Source: Ottelia alismoides (taxonomy: Eukaryota > Streptophyta > Magnoliopsida > Alismatales > Hydrocharitaceae). Taken from it: a stretch of DNA of 64,000 nucleotides. Location of the stretch: contig JAZKJV010000149.1 of assembly GCA_037367405.1 (NCBI GenBank), forward strand, positions 930,001 to 994,000, read 5' to 3'. The translations under genes were made by a program, and so were the position numbers. Shown piece by piece: positions 1 to 12,504 of the stretch; position 1 is the stretch's first letter, and each line of letters opens with the position of its first letter. The notes under the pieces are model-generated. The model was given only the letters and a program-made list of their open reading frames with translations. It searched no databases and was not told the origin of the DNA.

Positions 1-3000
1 GGTCCTCAAAAATCATCAATCAATCACTAGTCAACAAGAGGGCATAAGTCTATGGAGAGGGAAGAGATGCTCATGGCAATCAGAGTGCAGTCTCTCAAAT
101 CAATCAAGTCAACTAAGATAGATCAAGATGGTAGACAATGAGTCTCTAAGTGCTAAATGGGGATAGAAGAGACAAGAGATGGAGGATGGATCAGTCTAGA
201 ATACGAGTGAAATCATATGGGTTCCAAGCACTGTCACTTTGAAGCACATTTAAAGATAGTACATCAAACGTCTGAATCAAGACGGGTGAAACCGATTAGA
301 AGAAATCATTAGTCATAGCTCAAGAAATCATCATCAAATCACCAGGAATCAATCACATCCTCACTCTTGTGTCCGATATCAGAAATCTTCAATAAAGAAT
401 CACACTTGTAATAGTGCTAAAATCAGAGTCCTCGATAAAGAATCTATACACATACCAATGTCAGATCCACCAAGAATAGCACGCCAATATTAGTATCCAC
501 AACTTTGCCTAACTTGCTCAGATTATTCTTTCAATCACAACCTTGATGTGGGCTTCGTATAATAACACAACATTCCTAGGTGAAAGAAGGGATGGAATGG
601 AAGGGAATGAGAAGGTAGGCGAGAATGGCGAAATGAAGGAAAAATTGTGGTTCAAGAAGTGGTACTTCTTCAACCGGACCAAAAATTGGGTGATATGGGC
701 AAGGAGACAGCAGCAAAATCTGGCTACTAAAGTGAAGATCAAGACCCAATATTACGACTCAATAAAGGAAATAATGTAGACAAAGAAAGGGAGATGGACT
801 CAATAAAAAGAAGAACTCAAAAACTCAAGGATCTACAAACTCAAAGAATGATGAACGTAAATGGACCCAAAATCACAATCAATCTACAAAGCCAACCTCC
901 AGTTCACCTACTCAACACAGTGAAGACCAAAGATAGTGGTCATTTATCTTTTCTCTTTTATAGTTAGGTGTGCTTTCAAAAAAACTTATACAAACATGTA
1001 GGTAGGTTTGGGATTTGGGCACTAACCTTAGTTTATATTTGAGAATAAAATGCACATACCATGAGGGGGTTCCTCAACCCAAAGAAATGACTCCATTACA
1101 TTTATTTTTACAAGTCCAATAGAGCTAGAAACCCCAATTTTTATTTTTTTGTTATCACTTTTTTTGTTATTTTTCAATGCAATCATCTAACGAACTTCCA
1201 ATTCCATTAACATCCTAGGTGATCAAAATCAAAGGGAGAAGGTCGAAAAAGCAATGCAAGAAGGAAATCGATGATGCATGCATAGTCTGGAGACATACAA
1301 TGCCTCCCAGCTCTCTCCATGTGGGATGCATAATAGAATTGAAAGCTACACTATGTGAGATGCAAGAGTATGAAATCACCCTTGAATAGTAATTGCTATC
1401 AACGTGAAGCACCAAATGCTAACTATCTAGATATGAGACTTTAGTCCGGTCCTCGATGCCACTCGGTGCCCTCCAAAACGAGTCCTGCCAGCACTGTATG
1501 CGACCTCTTGGCATCCGGTCTCAAGTCTAAATAGCCAACAATTACGATTTGACTAAGTCCAAAAGCGAGTCTATAGGTACATGCAAGTATATTAGGGCTT
1601 TGGACCTTAGTCTATCGAGAAAGCAATTCCTAAGCTAAGGCTCATTCACACAAAACAAATAATAATAAAATCGAAAAAAATAAATAGAAAGTGATGAAAA
1701 CGCAACAAACCGATGAGGCCTCCAAGGGAACAACCCCTCAAGCACTGGACCTCGTGAAGTAGCAATGTCAGGAGAGTCCAAGTTATTACAGATTAAGTGT
1801 TGCCTCTCTCTCTCTCTCACTTTCATTTACAAAATAAAAAATAAAAATAAACATGAAATGAAATAAAATGCATGTGAAGGGTCTGTCTTCTAAAATTTCC
1901 TCCAAGTTTTTATATGTTGCTCTCTCCTCCCATCTAAATCAGAAAGCTGGCTCTACCACGCTTGGGTGCACAGGTCCTCCTAGGAAGGCCTTCCTTGCGT
2001 AACAATCCCTCACAAAAAAGTCAAACAAGGAGGAGTGTCAGACAATTCACAATTAATATCAAATAATCATGAAAATAAATAAACAAAGAAGCATATATAG
2101 ACAAGAGAAAAGAAACAAATAAAAGAATCCAAACTATGTGGTGTTGCTCCCCGACAACTGCATCATTTGTTGTAGAGAGATTCTGTACATGCCTAAAAAT
2201 AATGATCCTCACTAAATAAATAGCGAAGACAACATTGTTGCTAAGGCGACCCACAAGAGACCTATCATTCAAACAATAATTAACCCACAATATCTATTAA
2301 TCAATGAATAGAAAAAATGTGAAGATAGAATTTATTATATTCTACAACCAAAAATGTATAGCATGTAAGCATCTAGAGATTGAACTCAGGGAGCAAATGG
2401 ATTGAGAATGATTCTAAAAGATTGTTCTTTTGACTTCTCCATTTATTATATTTGTGGGTTTTAAATTTTCTATATTTTTTTGTATTTTACCTTTTATAAT
2501 TTTTATTGTTTTAAATTTTATAATTATTATTTTCTTTTTATATTTTCACATTTTTAATTTATTTTTATTTTAACTATATAATATAGATAATATATAAAGT
2601 TTATATATACAATATATAATGTAATAATTATAAATACTAATAGAAATAAACAAAATTTAGGAAACAAAATATTTTTGGTATTTATGTAAGATTTTAATGT
2701 TTTTGTGATTTATCAGTAATTTTGGCTAATTTTTATGCATTTTTAAATAAAAAATATCCGAAATCAAGGATTAAATAAATAGGCAGAATTGAATTGAAGA
2801 TTAAAAATAACAAATAAAGTCCAAAATTCTTCAAATCAAATTTAATATATAGATATTAAAATAAAGAAAATTATGGGATAAAAATAAATATTTTTGGGAT
2901 TTTTTGTTATTTTTAATACTTTTTCATTGGATTTTAGATCTTTTTTATTTTTTTTTCTATTTTTAGGGATTTTTTGACTGGAGATACAATATACTAATAA

Positions 3001-3560
3001 ACAACATTTAATTTTTTTGGAATTTTTCAAAACATTTTCTTTTTTTTTTTGATATTTTCTAATTTAGATAGGGACAAAAACATGCACATTTGTTTTTTTA
3101 ATAAATAGAGAAAATACCTAAAATGCAAATAAAAATATGGTGTGAAAATACATGCTAACAAGCATTTATCGCTAATTTTGCATAATTTTTGGAGCATGGA
3201 TGCTCTTTTAAATAAATAGAAAAATGCAAAAAAAATACATGTACTAGCAGCGGCATATTTGCAATTAAAGTAAGGGGTTCATCTGCAAATATGCCAAACT
3301 TATACAACTAATATTCAAATTATTAGACTAACATAAATACAAAAATTGCCTGGGTATACATGCAATTTGCCCAACTCAAGTAGGACAACACATGAGCTAA
3401 GCTGGACATGACAAGAAAGCAATATGAAATAAATACATGGTCCTTTATGTAAAATGTCCAATTTATTTACACTACATATTTATTTACAGGACTAATAAAT
3501 AAATACAAATTGTGGGGGTTTAGATTTGCAATTTACCCCCAATATGTGTAGATATGGATG
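1..3560. other. AT-rich intergenic DNA, no gene recognised
   Basis: I see no spliced gene here. An open frame at 543-779 (+, 78 codons, rich in Lys, Arg and Trp) matches no family I recognise and is probably chance or an old transposon scrap. A short CT run lies at about 1804-1820. From about 2440 to 3200 the sequence is extremely AT-rich with long T runs and no coding signal. Text around 1440-2010 is less AT-rich and looks like decayed retrotransposon DNA, but no LTR ends or coding motifs can be fixed. Confidence 0.5.
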
Positions 3561-5200
3561 GTTCTAATCAGTTCACTTGCTACGTGTCACACTCCTTGCG
3601 CCCAATGACGGTTCATGCTCGACGCATGGGATTAATGTTGCAGATGAGATCGATGGCTCTGGATTGCTCGAATCGGACGTTAGTTGCATGCTTTGAAGAA
3701 CATCGCATGATTAGACGACACAGGGGATGCTAGGAAGAACAATGGAGAACTCATGTTCATCTGAGCTTTGACCGGGTGTAACGCGAGCCTCCGATCACCT
3801 ACCAGTCCCAAAGTAGGGCCAAAATGGAGCATGGGCTCCTCCGCTTCAGGGGATGGTCGCCGATGAGCTCCTAGAGCATCGGCGAGGTCTAACGGAGTCG
3901 AGGAAAAAAGGTGCTCCATATGTCTTCACTCTAGTCCAAATCGACCCCCAAGGGGTCCTTGGTCCCCTGCAAGCTGCGCAAACAAAGTCTCGGTCGAGGG
4001 CAAAATACCTCGACCCGATTAGGCATGGAATGTGGGTGAAATGGGTGCAGACGGCGAGGTCCCCAGCAACTTTAAAGGATTAAATCACGATTTGCAGGAA
4101 CACGAGGGTTCTGGTTGATTGGGTGGTTTAGGAAGATGGAGAAGGTGTTCAGGAAAGTGAGGAGGTGGTTGACGAAGTCGGAGCGGATTGGATATGGTGG
4201 TGAACAGACACCGGAGCTCTCAAAATTTTAATACTTGGAAAATGAAGATGATTAAAAGCAAATCTTATGACTGGAAAAGAAATGCAGTGAATAAAACTAC
4301 CTAAAAATCATAAAAAGCGCATCTCTTATACCTGGACGGATGACCAGGGAGCAGGGTGGCCGGAGGTCTGCCGTGGGTCACCTCTCCTCCTCCTCCTCCT
4401 CCAACCGTACTGACACCTCAGGGGTGCTCCATCTACCACCTGGAGACTTGTTGGACCAAGGATAAGGGGTTGTAGGGATAAAAAAGGGACCAAAAAGGAG
4501 AAGGAAGGAGAGGGGTCTATTTATGAACATGGTAGCGGACCCTTATTGACCTAGGGTTTGGGGCAAATCAAAAGTATGCACAATAGATCCAGGATTTGGG
4601 CGTTGATCTAAATTGATGGACGTTGATTTTTGCGTGAAGATTCCATGAAAATGATCGATGGATCAAGCGAGAAAAATGGTGAAAAAGTGGGGAAAATATA
4701 AGCCTGGCTAGTCAGACACGTCGAGGGTTGAGTTGACTAAGGTCAACAAACGAAGCATTGGGATTGGTCCACACATGACACTAAAGGACAAAACAACTAA
4801 TTTTATTAGAAATTAATTAATTAAAAATAATAAATGATTTTATTGATTTTTAATATAAAATAAGAAATGTTTATTATTTTATGTATTATTTTAATATGAT
4901 TTTTATTTATTTTTTAGGGTTTATTCATTACAACTTAATTTTTGAGGGTGTATTTATAGGTATATTCATCTATGTTTATGTATTTTATTTTTATTTATAT
5001 TTTTATTTATTATTTTATTTTATATATTTATACCTTCTTTTTATACACCTAAATATATTTCTATTTATTTGTTTTTTTTTAATAAATAGGGATATATATT
5101 ATATATGTATAACTATAGGCATTTCATCTATGTATCTATAAAGACTCTTCTATTTTTCTGTTTTCTTTATGGTTTTATTCTATTCTAAATATGTACATGT
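3561..5200 (+). repeat. Diverged repeat R, copy 1
   Basis: A moderately GC-rich block (about 3570-4790) runs into an AT-rich tail (about 4800-5200). The same order occurs in reverse complement at about 11231-12504. Shared landmarks are a run of AAAGGAGAGGGGTC, the phrase GACYAAGGTCAACAA followed by GGTCCA, and then the AT-rich tail with AAATGTTTATTATTTT. No terminal repeats or coding motifs were found, so the class is unknown; an LTR or untranslated segment of a retrotransposon is a guess. Similarity is low enough that a dot plot is needed to set the limits. Confidence 0.4.
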
Positions 5201-8200
5201 ATTATAAATAATATTTACAAAATTATAAAATATATAATTGTAAAAATAATACAGAATAAGTAAAATGAATATTTTATTCGGGTAATGGTACAATAGGTGA
5301 CCAAAAGATAACCTTCACACCTTAACTCCAAACAATATGAAACCACCTTCATTAAATATCTTATTAAAAGTTATGTACAAGTAAAGGTGATGTTGATACA
5401 TTTTGAGTTTTATTTAAGCGATATGGGTCTGAAATGTTTGGGTTTTGACTTTTTATTTTGAGTATAAAAGGTACATTGCATATTATTTTTGTGCAAACTC
5501 AATTTTGTATTTTTATTTGTATTTTTATCTACAACTTTCATGTACAAAGTTTATTGATTTGATGAATAAATAATAAAGACTAAAATGGATCCCAAAAATG
5601 CACAATGCATAAAATAAATAAGTTTTTCATTTTATTTTTGGCCCTTATCTCCTCCTACTTTATTCCTTGTCGGCCAAATCTATTCTTGACATGGTCTCGG
5701 GGTTAAAGGTCATGAAATACCTTTGATATTTTATTCTTTTTCTTTTGTTTCCTTTATTCTATAATTTTGGCATTAAAAAATGTATTTTATACACAATAAA
5801 TGGAGCAAACCGTGAATGTTATGCTATATATATGCTTTAGATAGGGTTTTTAAGGCCCAAATGATAGGATAAAGGTAATGAAATGGAGATTCATCAACAC
5901 CTATACACACACTTTGTAGAGTTATAATAAATTTTAATTCCACACACATATTGCATTGCTTTATTTTCATTGTAGGTTAATTGTTTCTTGATTCGCTTCT
6001 TGTGTTCAGTCACCTCAGTGATTGCTAATTGGGTTTGATTAGCGGACTGACCAAGAGCGTCTCATCAGAGTGGAAGTGGGATGCAGGTACATTACGCTTT
6101 GCTTCAAGGGATATTCTCAATGTAGATATTAGTTGTGGGGATATGATCGTCCAGGTTATTCCTTTTGTCAATTCGTCAAGAGGTATCTTAATTTTTCTTA
6201 AGGACACTAGTTGACAAGCATGGCAGAGTTGGTAGGTACAATATGTATTTGAACGAGGACTTAATAGTGCTTTCATATGGACGCATGATAGACCTATGGA
6301 TGATACATTTTCGTTATCCCATGCATCCCATAGGAGTGGTGAAGTTGGGGAGAGAGGACCAAAGGGGAAGGTAGATGCCAATGTAACTGAGAGTGATTGA
6401 GCCTATTGAAGGACGCTTACAGTGCGACATCACCGTACAAGGGAGTAGGGAGGAGGCTTGGTGTCAATGTCGAGATTTACATCAAGAGTTTGTTTGTTAT
6501 GTACCAGGATTTTAGAGGTTGGTCATGGACTAAATTGGGTGTTTGTTTAATCCATCCTGAATGCCAAAACTCACATTATAATTTTTGTAGCATTTTTAGA
6601 AATTAGTATTTCATGCATGTTGATGTTTAATGATGAGATTCATCAGTTTGGAGATATTTATATATACCAGTCTAGAAAGTTTCCAATTATAACAATTATG
6701 ATTTAGATTTTCTAACCTAATTTGAGTAATGTCATTTTTAATACAAGTATATATTTTATACTATTCTCTACATAATAGTAAAAGAGTCGATGAAAGTTTT
6801 TTAAAATGAAGTGTGTACAATTGTTTCAAGTTCCATATACGATATATACAAATGTCAGTTACTTTTTGTGATTTCTATATATCCATGTACTTGTTATTTT
6901 GTCTATCAAGTCAAGCTGGCTTGGTCTTTAGATTAATTACTAAATATATCTATAGGATATCTTTATTCTATTTTCTTTGTTAGTCTGTATATATGTACAT
7001 ATATACATCCTAGAGTCCTTTCTTTATTCTTTTCTTCTTTTATTAGTTATATTATATGTTTAATGATAATTTTATTTTTGTATACTTTTTATGATTGTTG
7101 TAAGGGATGATATTAATGCATTCTTGTAGAGGATTTTAGATAAAATTAAAGAATAAAAAATGAATAACTCCAAGAAATATAAAGAAAAAGAAAAGGAAGA
7201 CCTTAGAAAAAAAACTTTTTTCAATTGAATTCTTCAGAAACATGAAGGACAAAAATCTCAATTAGACCTTCGAATTAATAGCTTGGAGTAACTTTATTAA
7301 GGTTATATTTAAGACACAACCGCTCTCAACTTTCACAGATATTTTTTAAGTTCGCCTCAATAATGAGTTCAGATCAACTTCTTCATTTTGTATTCTATTA
7401 TAACATTGAGGATAACATAATTTATGTGTGAATTTTGCTAGCTCTTTGTATTTAAGGAGGCGAAGGAACCACGCAGTCATGCATGTCACCCCTATATTCT
7501 TGTTATCCAGTAACTCTTTCCTCACATAATTTTAATATTCCCTTCTCAAGTCTAGTTTGCTAGTTAAATAGGTTTTGTGTAGTGGAGTTTAACAAGTACA
7601 TTCCTTTTTGTAAACACATCATTTAACACTTGAAATAATTGTTCATCAAGATAATAGTCGACTCACTAAAGCTATCAATCAATACAAAAAAATAGGACTG
7701 GAAATATAGGCAGTTAACTGATTTGAACTACGGTCCTAAGTTGAGCTGGAGATGAATTCATGAATACTCATGATATTTATAATGCATATCTCTGATAAAA
7801 TAATTAATCAAACACACAACTATATGGTCTTTAGCTCCATCACTATGTCTTTACAGATTATTCAACTCATGCATGTGTAGCATCTCATGTTTATCGACTT
7901 GTTATAACTTTGTGACCATCTTTATCATTTGATATGATTGTATAAAATCCTTAGCTGGCTACCAAATCTGAACACAATCTAAAATAATAGTAATCTTTTT
8001 ATTGTATTGAAATATTCATGCATGCTTGACCCAATAAAGTATGATGCTCTACATACGATGATTTCCCATCTTCAATAATATTATGGAATCCACCTCGTTA
8101 GTCTTCTTTTTGTTTATCATTAGACAAAAAAGCAATTTTAGGATAGAAGCAACATACGATTGATCAACAGTTTCGAAGATATGGAACAAAAAGGGTGAGT

Positions 8201-8841
8201 TGATCATTCACCACCTGTAGCTCGAAGTAATCGATCACTCTGATAACATGAGTACTTATTCAATCAAGGTTAAAATATAACATGATTGATTATATGAACA
8301 AATAGATGTTGGTTATGATAAGTTAACTGGACAAAGTGATCAACGAAGGTTGTAAGTTGATTGTTAGCACAAATGAAATCGGGATGGTCAAGATTGATTA
8401 TGTGGACTAAGTGGTCGATCATAAAAGACCCTAGATCATCTAGAGAACATGATATATCACAAGGAGAACAATGATTAACCAACCTAAAAACAAGAGCATT
8501 ATTATCGATCAAAAAATAGGAATGATTGTTCGTTACATAAAAGTGAATGGGTACACGAATTGATCGATCAATTTACTTGAAGGGTTGTTCAATCATGACA
8601 ATAGAAAAATCTTGAAGTAGTCGATGCAGGCAGTCTATGGTTTTCATTCACCCTAATGAGGATGTAGATTGATCGAAGGTGAGTATATGAGTCATTAGTT
8701 TGTCCTGGAAGGTCGTCGACCACACCACACGGTTCCAAAGATATATACCTTCAATATGGAAAAAAGATATAGTGAACCTCCATGGAGAGGACAATCCTTG
8801 ATCAAGTCAGCTCTTTTACAATGTAGAAAATAAAAAGTCAA
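5201..8841. other. AT-rich intergenic DNA, no gene recognised
   Basis: Mostly low-complexity AT-rich sequence. Between about 5995 and 6610 base composition is more coding-like and short frames exist (6029-6214, 6397-6606), but they change frame, lack recognisable motifs and have no convincing splice sites linking them. A degraded gene or transposon fragment is possible. From 8160 to 8830 short GATCGAT/TTGATCA motifs recur without a clear unit. No RNA gene was seen. Confidence 0.45.
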
Positions 8842-9217
8842 AGGGCCCGTTCGGCACTTGGGGTGGGAGTTTACCCCCCTTAACCCACTCCCTCTCTCCA
8901 TGTGGACCTCACTTTATTTCTTTTTTAAAAAATTAAATAAATCAATTCTCCATCATCAATTCCATCAAAAAATAATATATTATACCATCATATCATATAA
9001 AAATTATAAACTACTCAGCTTCTACTCACTTTTCCAAACTTCAATATAATCACATCACAATAACTACACACTTTTTCAAACTTCAATACAATCATATCAC
9101 AACAAACCCACTTCTAGTCCACCCCCGGTTTAACCCACTATCCATACACCAAAATACAAAAACAGGTTACCCTCTACTAGTTTAATCTGCCCTAACCCGC
9201 GTACCAAACGCACCCTA
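8842..9217 (+). mobile_element. MITE family A, copy 1
   Basis: About 375 bp bounded by imperfect inverted ends: the left end reads GGGCCCGTTCGGCACTTGG and the right end, reverse-complemented, reads AGGGTGCGTTTGGTACGCGG. The interior contains TTTTCCAAACTTCAATA and related phrases twice. The same interior occurs at 41453-43322 (same strand) and in reverse complement at 43323-43640, so this is a dispersed non-autonomous DNA element. No coding capacity. The GCGTTTGGTA-type end suggests hAT or PIF/Harbinger, but no clean target duplication was found, so superfamily is open. Confidence 0.7.
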
Positions 9218-9360
9218 AGGAACACGAAGATGTAATGTGGGAAGCAACAAAAGGAAATTACATAGCCACCCACATACAGACTTCCATGAGAGGCCAAGGT
9301 TTTTGTTCTTAGATAACTTAAGAAGGGAGAAGGATTATGTTACATGATGATGCATAGGCT

Positions 9361-9428
9361 TCCATATATAAAAGCGTAGCGCAGTGAGTCTCAGCTCGGG
9401 ACTGCACCCTCTTTTCTCTCAAAAAAAA
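9361..9428 (+). mobile_element. Very short poly(A)-tailed retro-insertion
   Basis: A 68-bp insert ending in eight or nine A residues is flanked by a near-perfect 17-bp direct repeat: ATGATGATGCATAGGCT at 9344-9360 and ATGATAATGCATAGGCT at 9429-9445 (one mismatch). This is the signature of target-primed reverse transcription, most likely a severely 5'-truncated LINE or a SINE tail. The insert itself is too short to classify. Confidence 0.65.
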
Positions 9429-9729
9429 ATGATAATGCATAGGCTAAATGGATCTTCACCTATCGAACGTAAATCCTATAAACATACAACACTTTTAAGA
9501 AGCACTTTTCACAAACAATTGTATGAGATAGATTACTTAACCGGTAGACCATATATGATAAAAGCAGCTTTTCATATTAGCCGGTTAAATTTTTTGTGAT
9601 TTAAATAGAAGGAAATAAAATGCCACAACCCTTGCGAGAAGGAATTGGTAGCCAATTTGCAGGTACAACCATCATCTTGCGGCAAAGATTTTTATGGTAA
9701 CGTGGCAGATGAAGGTGCATACTAATGTA

Positions 9730-9794
9730 CACGTGGCTTCATATGATTAGTTAAGGAGAGATAAGATCTTGGGAATGGGATCTTGTTATCCAAT
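9730..9794 (+). promoter_or_regulatory. psbW upstream light-response motifs
   Basis: About 220 bp before the psbW start codon there is a G-box core CACGTGGC (9730-9737), an I-box/GATA motif GATAAG (9760-9765) and a CCAAT box (9790-9794). The G-box plus I-box pairing within 35 bp is the classic arrangement of light-regulated photosynthesis genes in plants. Function is inferred from motif and position only; a convincing TATA box was not identified. Confidence 0.55.
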
Positions 9795-9951
9795 CAGATC
9801 AACCCACTCGTTGTGTGGCTCTCGTTAACAGCGTGATCTGTCCCGACAGCCTGAAATAAACCATTGCCCCATCAACACTTCTCCATAGTACTTCCACCTC
9901 AGATCACTGTCACCTTCTCGTCTCCGGCCTCCATCCTCACCGCATATCGCC

Positions 9952-10519
9952 ATGGCCTCCCTCACAGCAGCCACCGCCACTCCCACTGCTGTCCGTGCTA
10001 CCCTTGTTCACAAGGGTGGCGCTGCTGGCATCGCCTCCCCTGTGCTAGGTAAGCAACTGTTATACTTCTAATCGAGATTTTCATCCAAGTTACAAAAGCA
10101 TTTGTTAATATTGCCATGTTGCGAAGTTTCAATCGTAGGCAATAAATTATAATACTTGGAAACCGAGGACTAAATAGCGATTACTTGGAGCAGACTTAAC
10201 AACATTTTTAATGGAAAAACATGCAGGCTTGCCGAAAATGAAGATGGGTGGGAAGGTCAGGTGCTCGGCGGAAAAAAGGAACGCCCCTAGCCTCGGGGTG
10301 GCTCCAGCACTGGCGGCGATGAGCGTGATTGCCGCATCCAACCCGGCATGGGCATTGGTAGACGAGAGGTTGACGACGGAAGGCACCGGGTTGAGCTTGG
10401 GTGTGAGCAATAACCTGCTGGTATGGATCCTGCTGGGAGTCTTCGGCCTAATCTGGGCCCTTTACACATCCTACACCACCACGCTGGATGACGATGAGGA
10501 CTCCGCGCTTTCCCTCTAA
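9952..10519 (+). CDS. psbW: Photosystem II reaction centre W protein, chloroplastic
   Basis: Two exons: 9952-10048 and 10227-10519, joined across a GT-AG intron of 178 bp (donor gtaagc, acceptor tgcag) that splits a Gly codon. The product is 129 aa. Residues 1 to about 50 are a Ser/Ala/Lys-rich stromal transit peptide. Residues about 56-75 are a hydrophobic thylakoid-transfer segment ending in the cleavage motif AWA (73-75), giving a 54-residue mature protein that begins LVDERL. One membrane helix spans about 95-113 and the tail is acidic (DDDED). Layout and length fit nuclear-encoded PsbW, a 6-kDa subunit at the photosystem II-light-harvesting interface that stabilises dimers and supercomplexes. 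The start is the first ATG of the leader and gives the expected MAS transit-peptide start. The frame is intact. Confidence 0.95.
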
Positions 10520-11230
10520 GCTTTTCCTATCTAAATTAAAATGATCGATCTCTCCTGTTTTCTGTAAAGCTTGTGATGCGGCATGAGCATGAGATTGTGG
10601 ATTATGTTCTCCTGGTGATAATGACTGTGTGGAGATTCCTGATTCTCAAGCCACCCTTAGCAGAACACAGTCATGATATTTGTATCTTGCATATAGTGAG
10701 ACCTGGTACCTTTGTGTGGTAATTTCTATGCAGAATAGGCATTGAAGCTAATCTATTTATCAGAACTACGTAAATCCGTTACCTCGACATGGATCTATGC
10801 GGGATTAATATTCAGATTTGGATTTAGAATGACACGAAAAAAATATGTTTGTGATATAAGCAAAATAATTTAGAGAACGTCTTTTGCGGTAAAATTTTCC
10901 CAAGCACAATAGAACATGTTATTGTAAAGAAATAAGACTTCTAATACTCCAGTGGAAATTCGGAAGTCCGCAGTTGAAATATGCAAAAACCTGCCCAAAT
11001 CATACCTGGCGTCCCATATGGCTGCCAAGGATCGAGGTATGCCGTCGACTTCTTGCTTGCTCCAAGAGAGAACAAGATGGTGGTGATGGAAGATTGCTCC
11101 CTTTGCGAGCTCGTTCTCAGATGATGTCGCTCCTCTTGATGGAGGCCGACCGTTTATAGGACGTGTAAAGCCCCTAGCCAAGTCTATCCTCTTCCCAACG
11201 TCTACGGATAGGTCTTCTGATGAATCACTG
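10520..11230. other. psbW 3' flank, no further gene recognised
   Basis: The first 200-300 bp presumably contain the psbW 3' untranslated region; AATAAA-like signals are not sharply defined. Between 10870 and 11181 an open frame of 103 codons exists on the minus strand and another on the plus strand. Neither has recognisable motifs or flanking splice sites, and I treat both as chance frames in old repeat DNA. Confidence 0.45.
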
Positions 11231-12504
11231 ATTCTTACTCTTTATTCTTTTATTTTAACTATTCATCTTGGCAATGCATCATGTAAATAGGTGTAAATAC
11301 AATAAGTTAGCATTCAATATGCATGAATTAACATTGTATATTTAGCATGTATTTGTGCAAAAATAAAATAATAAAGGAAAAGAAAAAGGAAGGAGGTATT
11401 TAGAATAAATACAGAGTGACCCAAACGCCAAGAAAAGGTCAAGCCTTGACCTGATCGCCAAAGAAAATACGTATAGAGAGATAGGACCTACTCTATGTTG
11501 TACATATCAGCTATATATGAAAATAATTATTCTCGATAAAATAAAAAAATATTATTATTACGTCCTTATATATATATCTCTAAAAATAAAACAAAAATAA
11601 AAATAAAAATCAGAAAAATAGAATAAAAATAAAAATAAAATCCTTTTTCATTTTTACAAAATACATGTATATATATGTCTCATTCCCTATTTATCCCATA
11701 CATGAAAATTGATCATAAAGATAAAATAAAAATTATTTCTAACCTCTAAAATCTTGCTGAAAATAAATAAAATACAAAAATGGGGTATTTGTATAAAAAT
11801 AAAAAAAATAAAAATAATTGTACAAAGTACATAGGTATATTATACTTGTATATAATACTAGATACTGCATATAGACTAATTTATTTTTCATAAAAATGAT
11901 TAAAAATCACTATATAATTCCTTGAAAAATAATAAACATTTTTATTTTATTTATTTTTTCATTTAAATTCATTTACTATTTTTAATATAATTACATTTAT
12001 TTTTCTTCCCTATTTTGTCATGTAGCCTGTTTTGTTCGTATCCTAGGTGGCCTCTGATTGGACCACCTCAGATTGTTGACCTTGGTCAAATGGTCCTCCC
12101 CGGGTCTCCTGTGTTGCCAACCTCATTTTTACTCGATTTTCTCCTAATTATCTAGGACCGACCCGAGCTCCATTTTGCCTAATATTTTGCCTCGATTAGA
12201 GGTGGCGGATCCCTAACCCTCGCCCAATGATCCCTTGATCGATCCACGCCTTGGTTCACGGGCGACATTTGCATGACCCCTCTCCTTTTCAAGAACCTTT
12301 TACTGCTCCACCTCTTCGCTTGCGCCTGCATCTACCTTTCCAGAGTGATAACGAGAGAGGGAGAAGATGAGAGTATCCTTTTAAGGCGTGGTGACCATAG
12401 GTCTGACGAGCTTTTCCCATGCTCTGTCGCAAGGAGCTTCAGCCTCTGGAATCGCCGTCCATCGAGGCTATCACCTTTGTGGATTTCATCCACGACTCCC
12501 AAAC
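11231..12504 (-). repeat. Diverged repeat R, copy 2 (inverted)
   Basis: Reverse complement of the 3561-5200 segment in outline: AT-rich tail at about 11270-12000, then the TTGACCTTGGTCAAA phrase near 12076 and GACCCCTCTCCTTTTC near 12276. The two copies flank psbW in inverted orientation about 6 kb apart. The right side is cut at 12504/12505 by insertion of the chromovirus LTR, so the repeat is older than that insertion. Confidence 0.4.

Noticed and set aside
543..779. 78-codon basic open frame as a small gene
   Set aside because: No recognisable motif, no supporting splice or promoter signal, and a comparable frame exists on the opposite strand.
4881..5141. Phe/Tyr/Ile-rich open frame that looks like a membrane protein
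   Set aside because: It reflects a T-rich tract; residue composition is what TTT/TAT/ATT codons give by chance.
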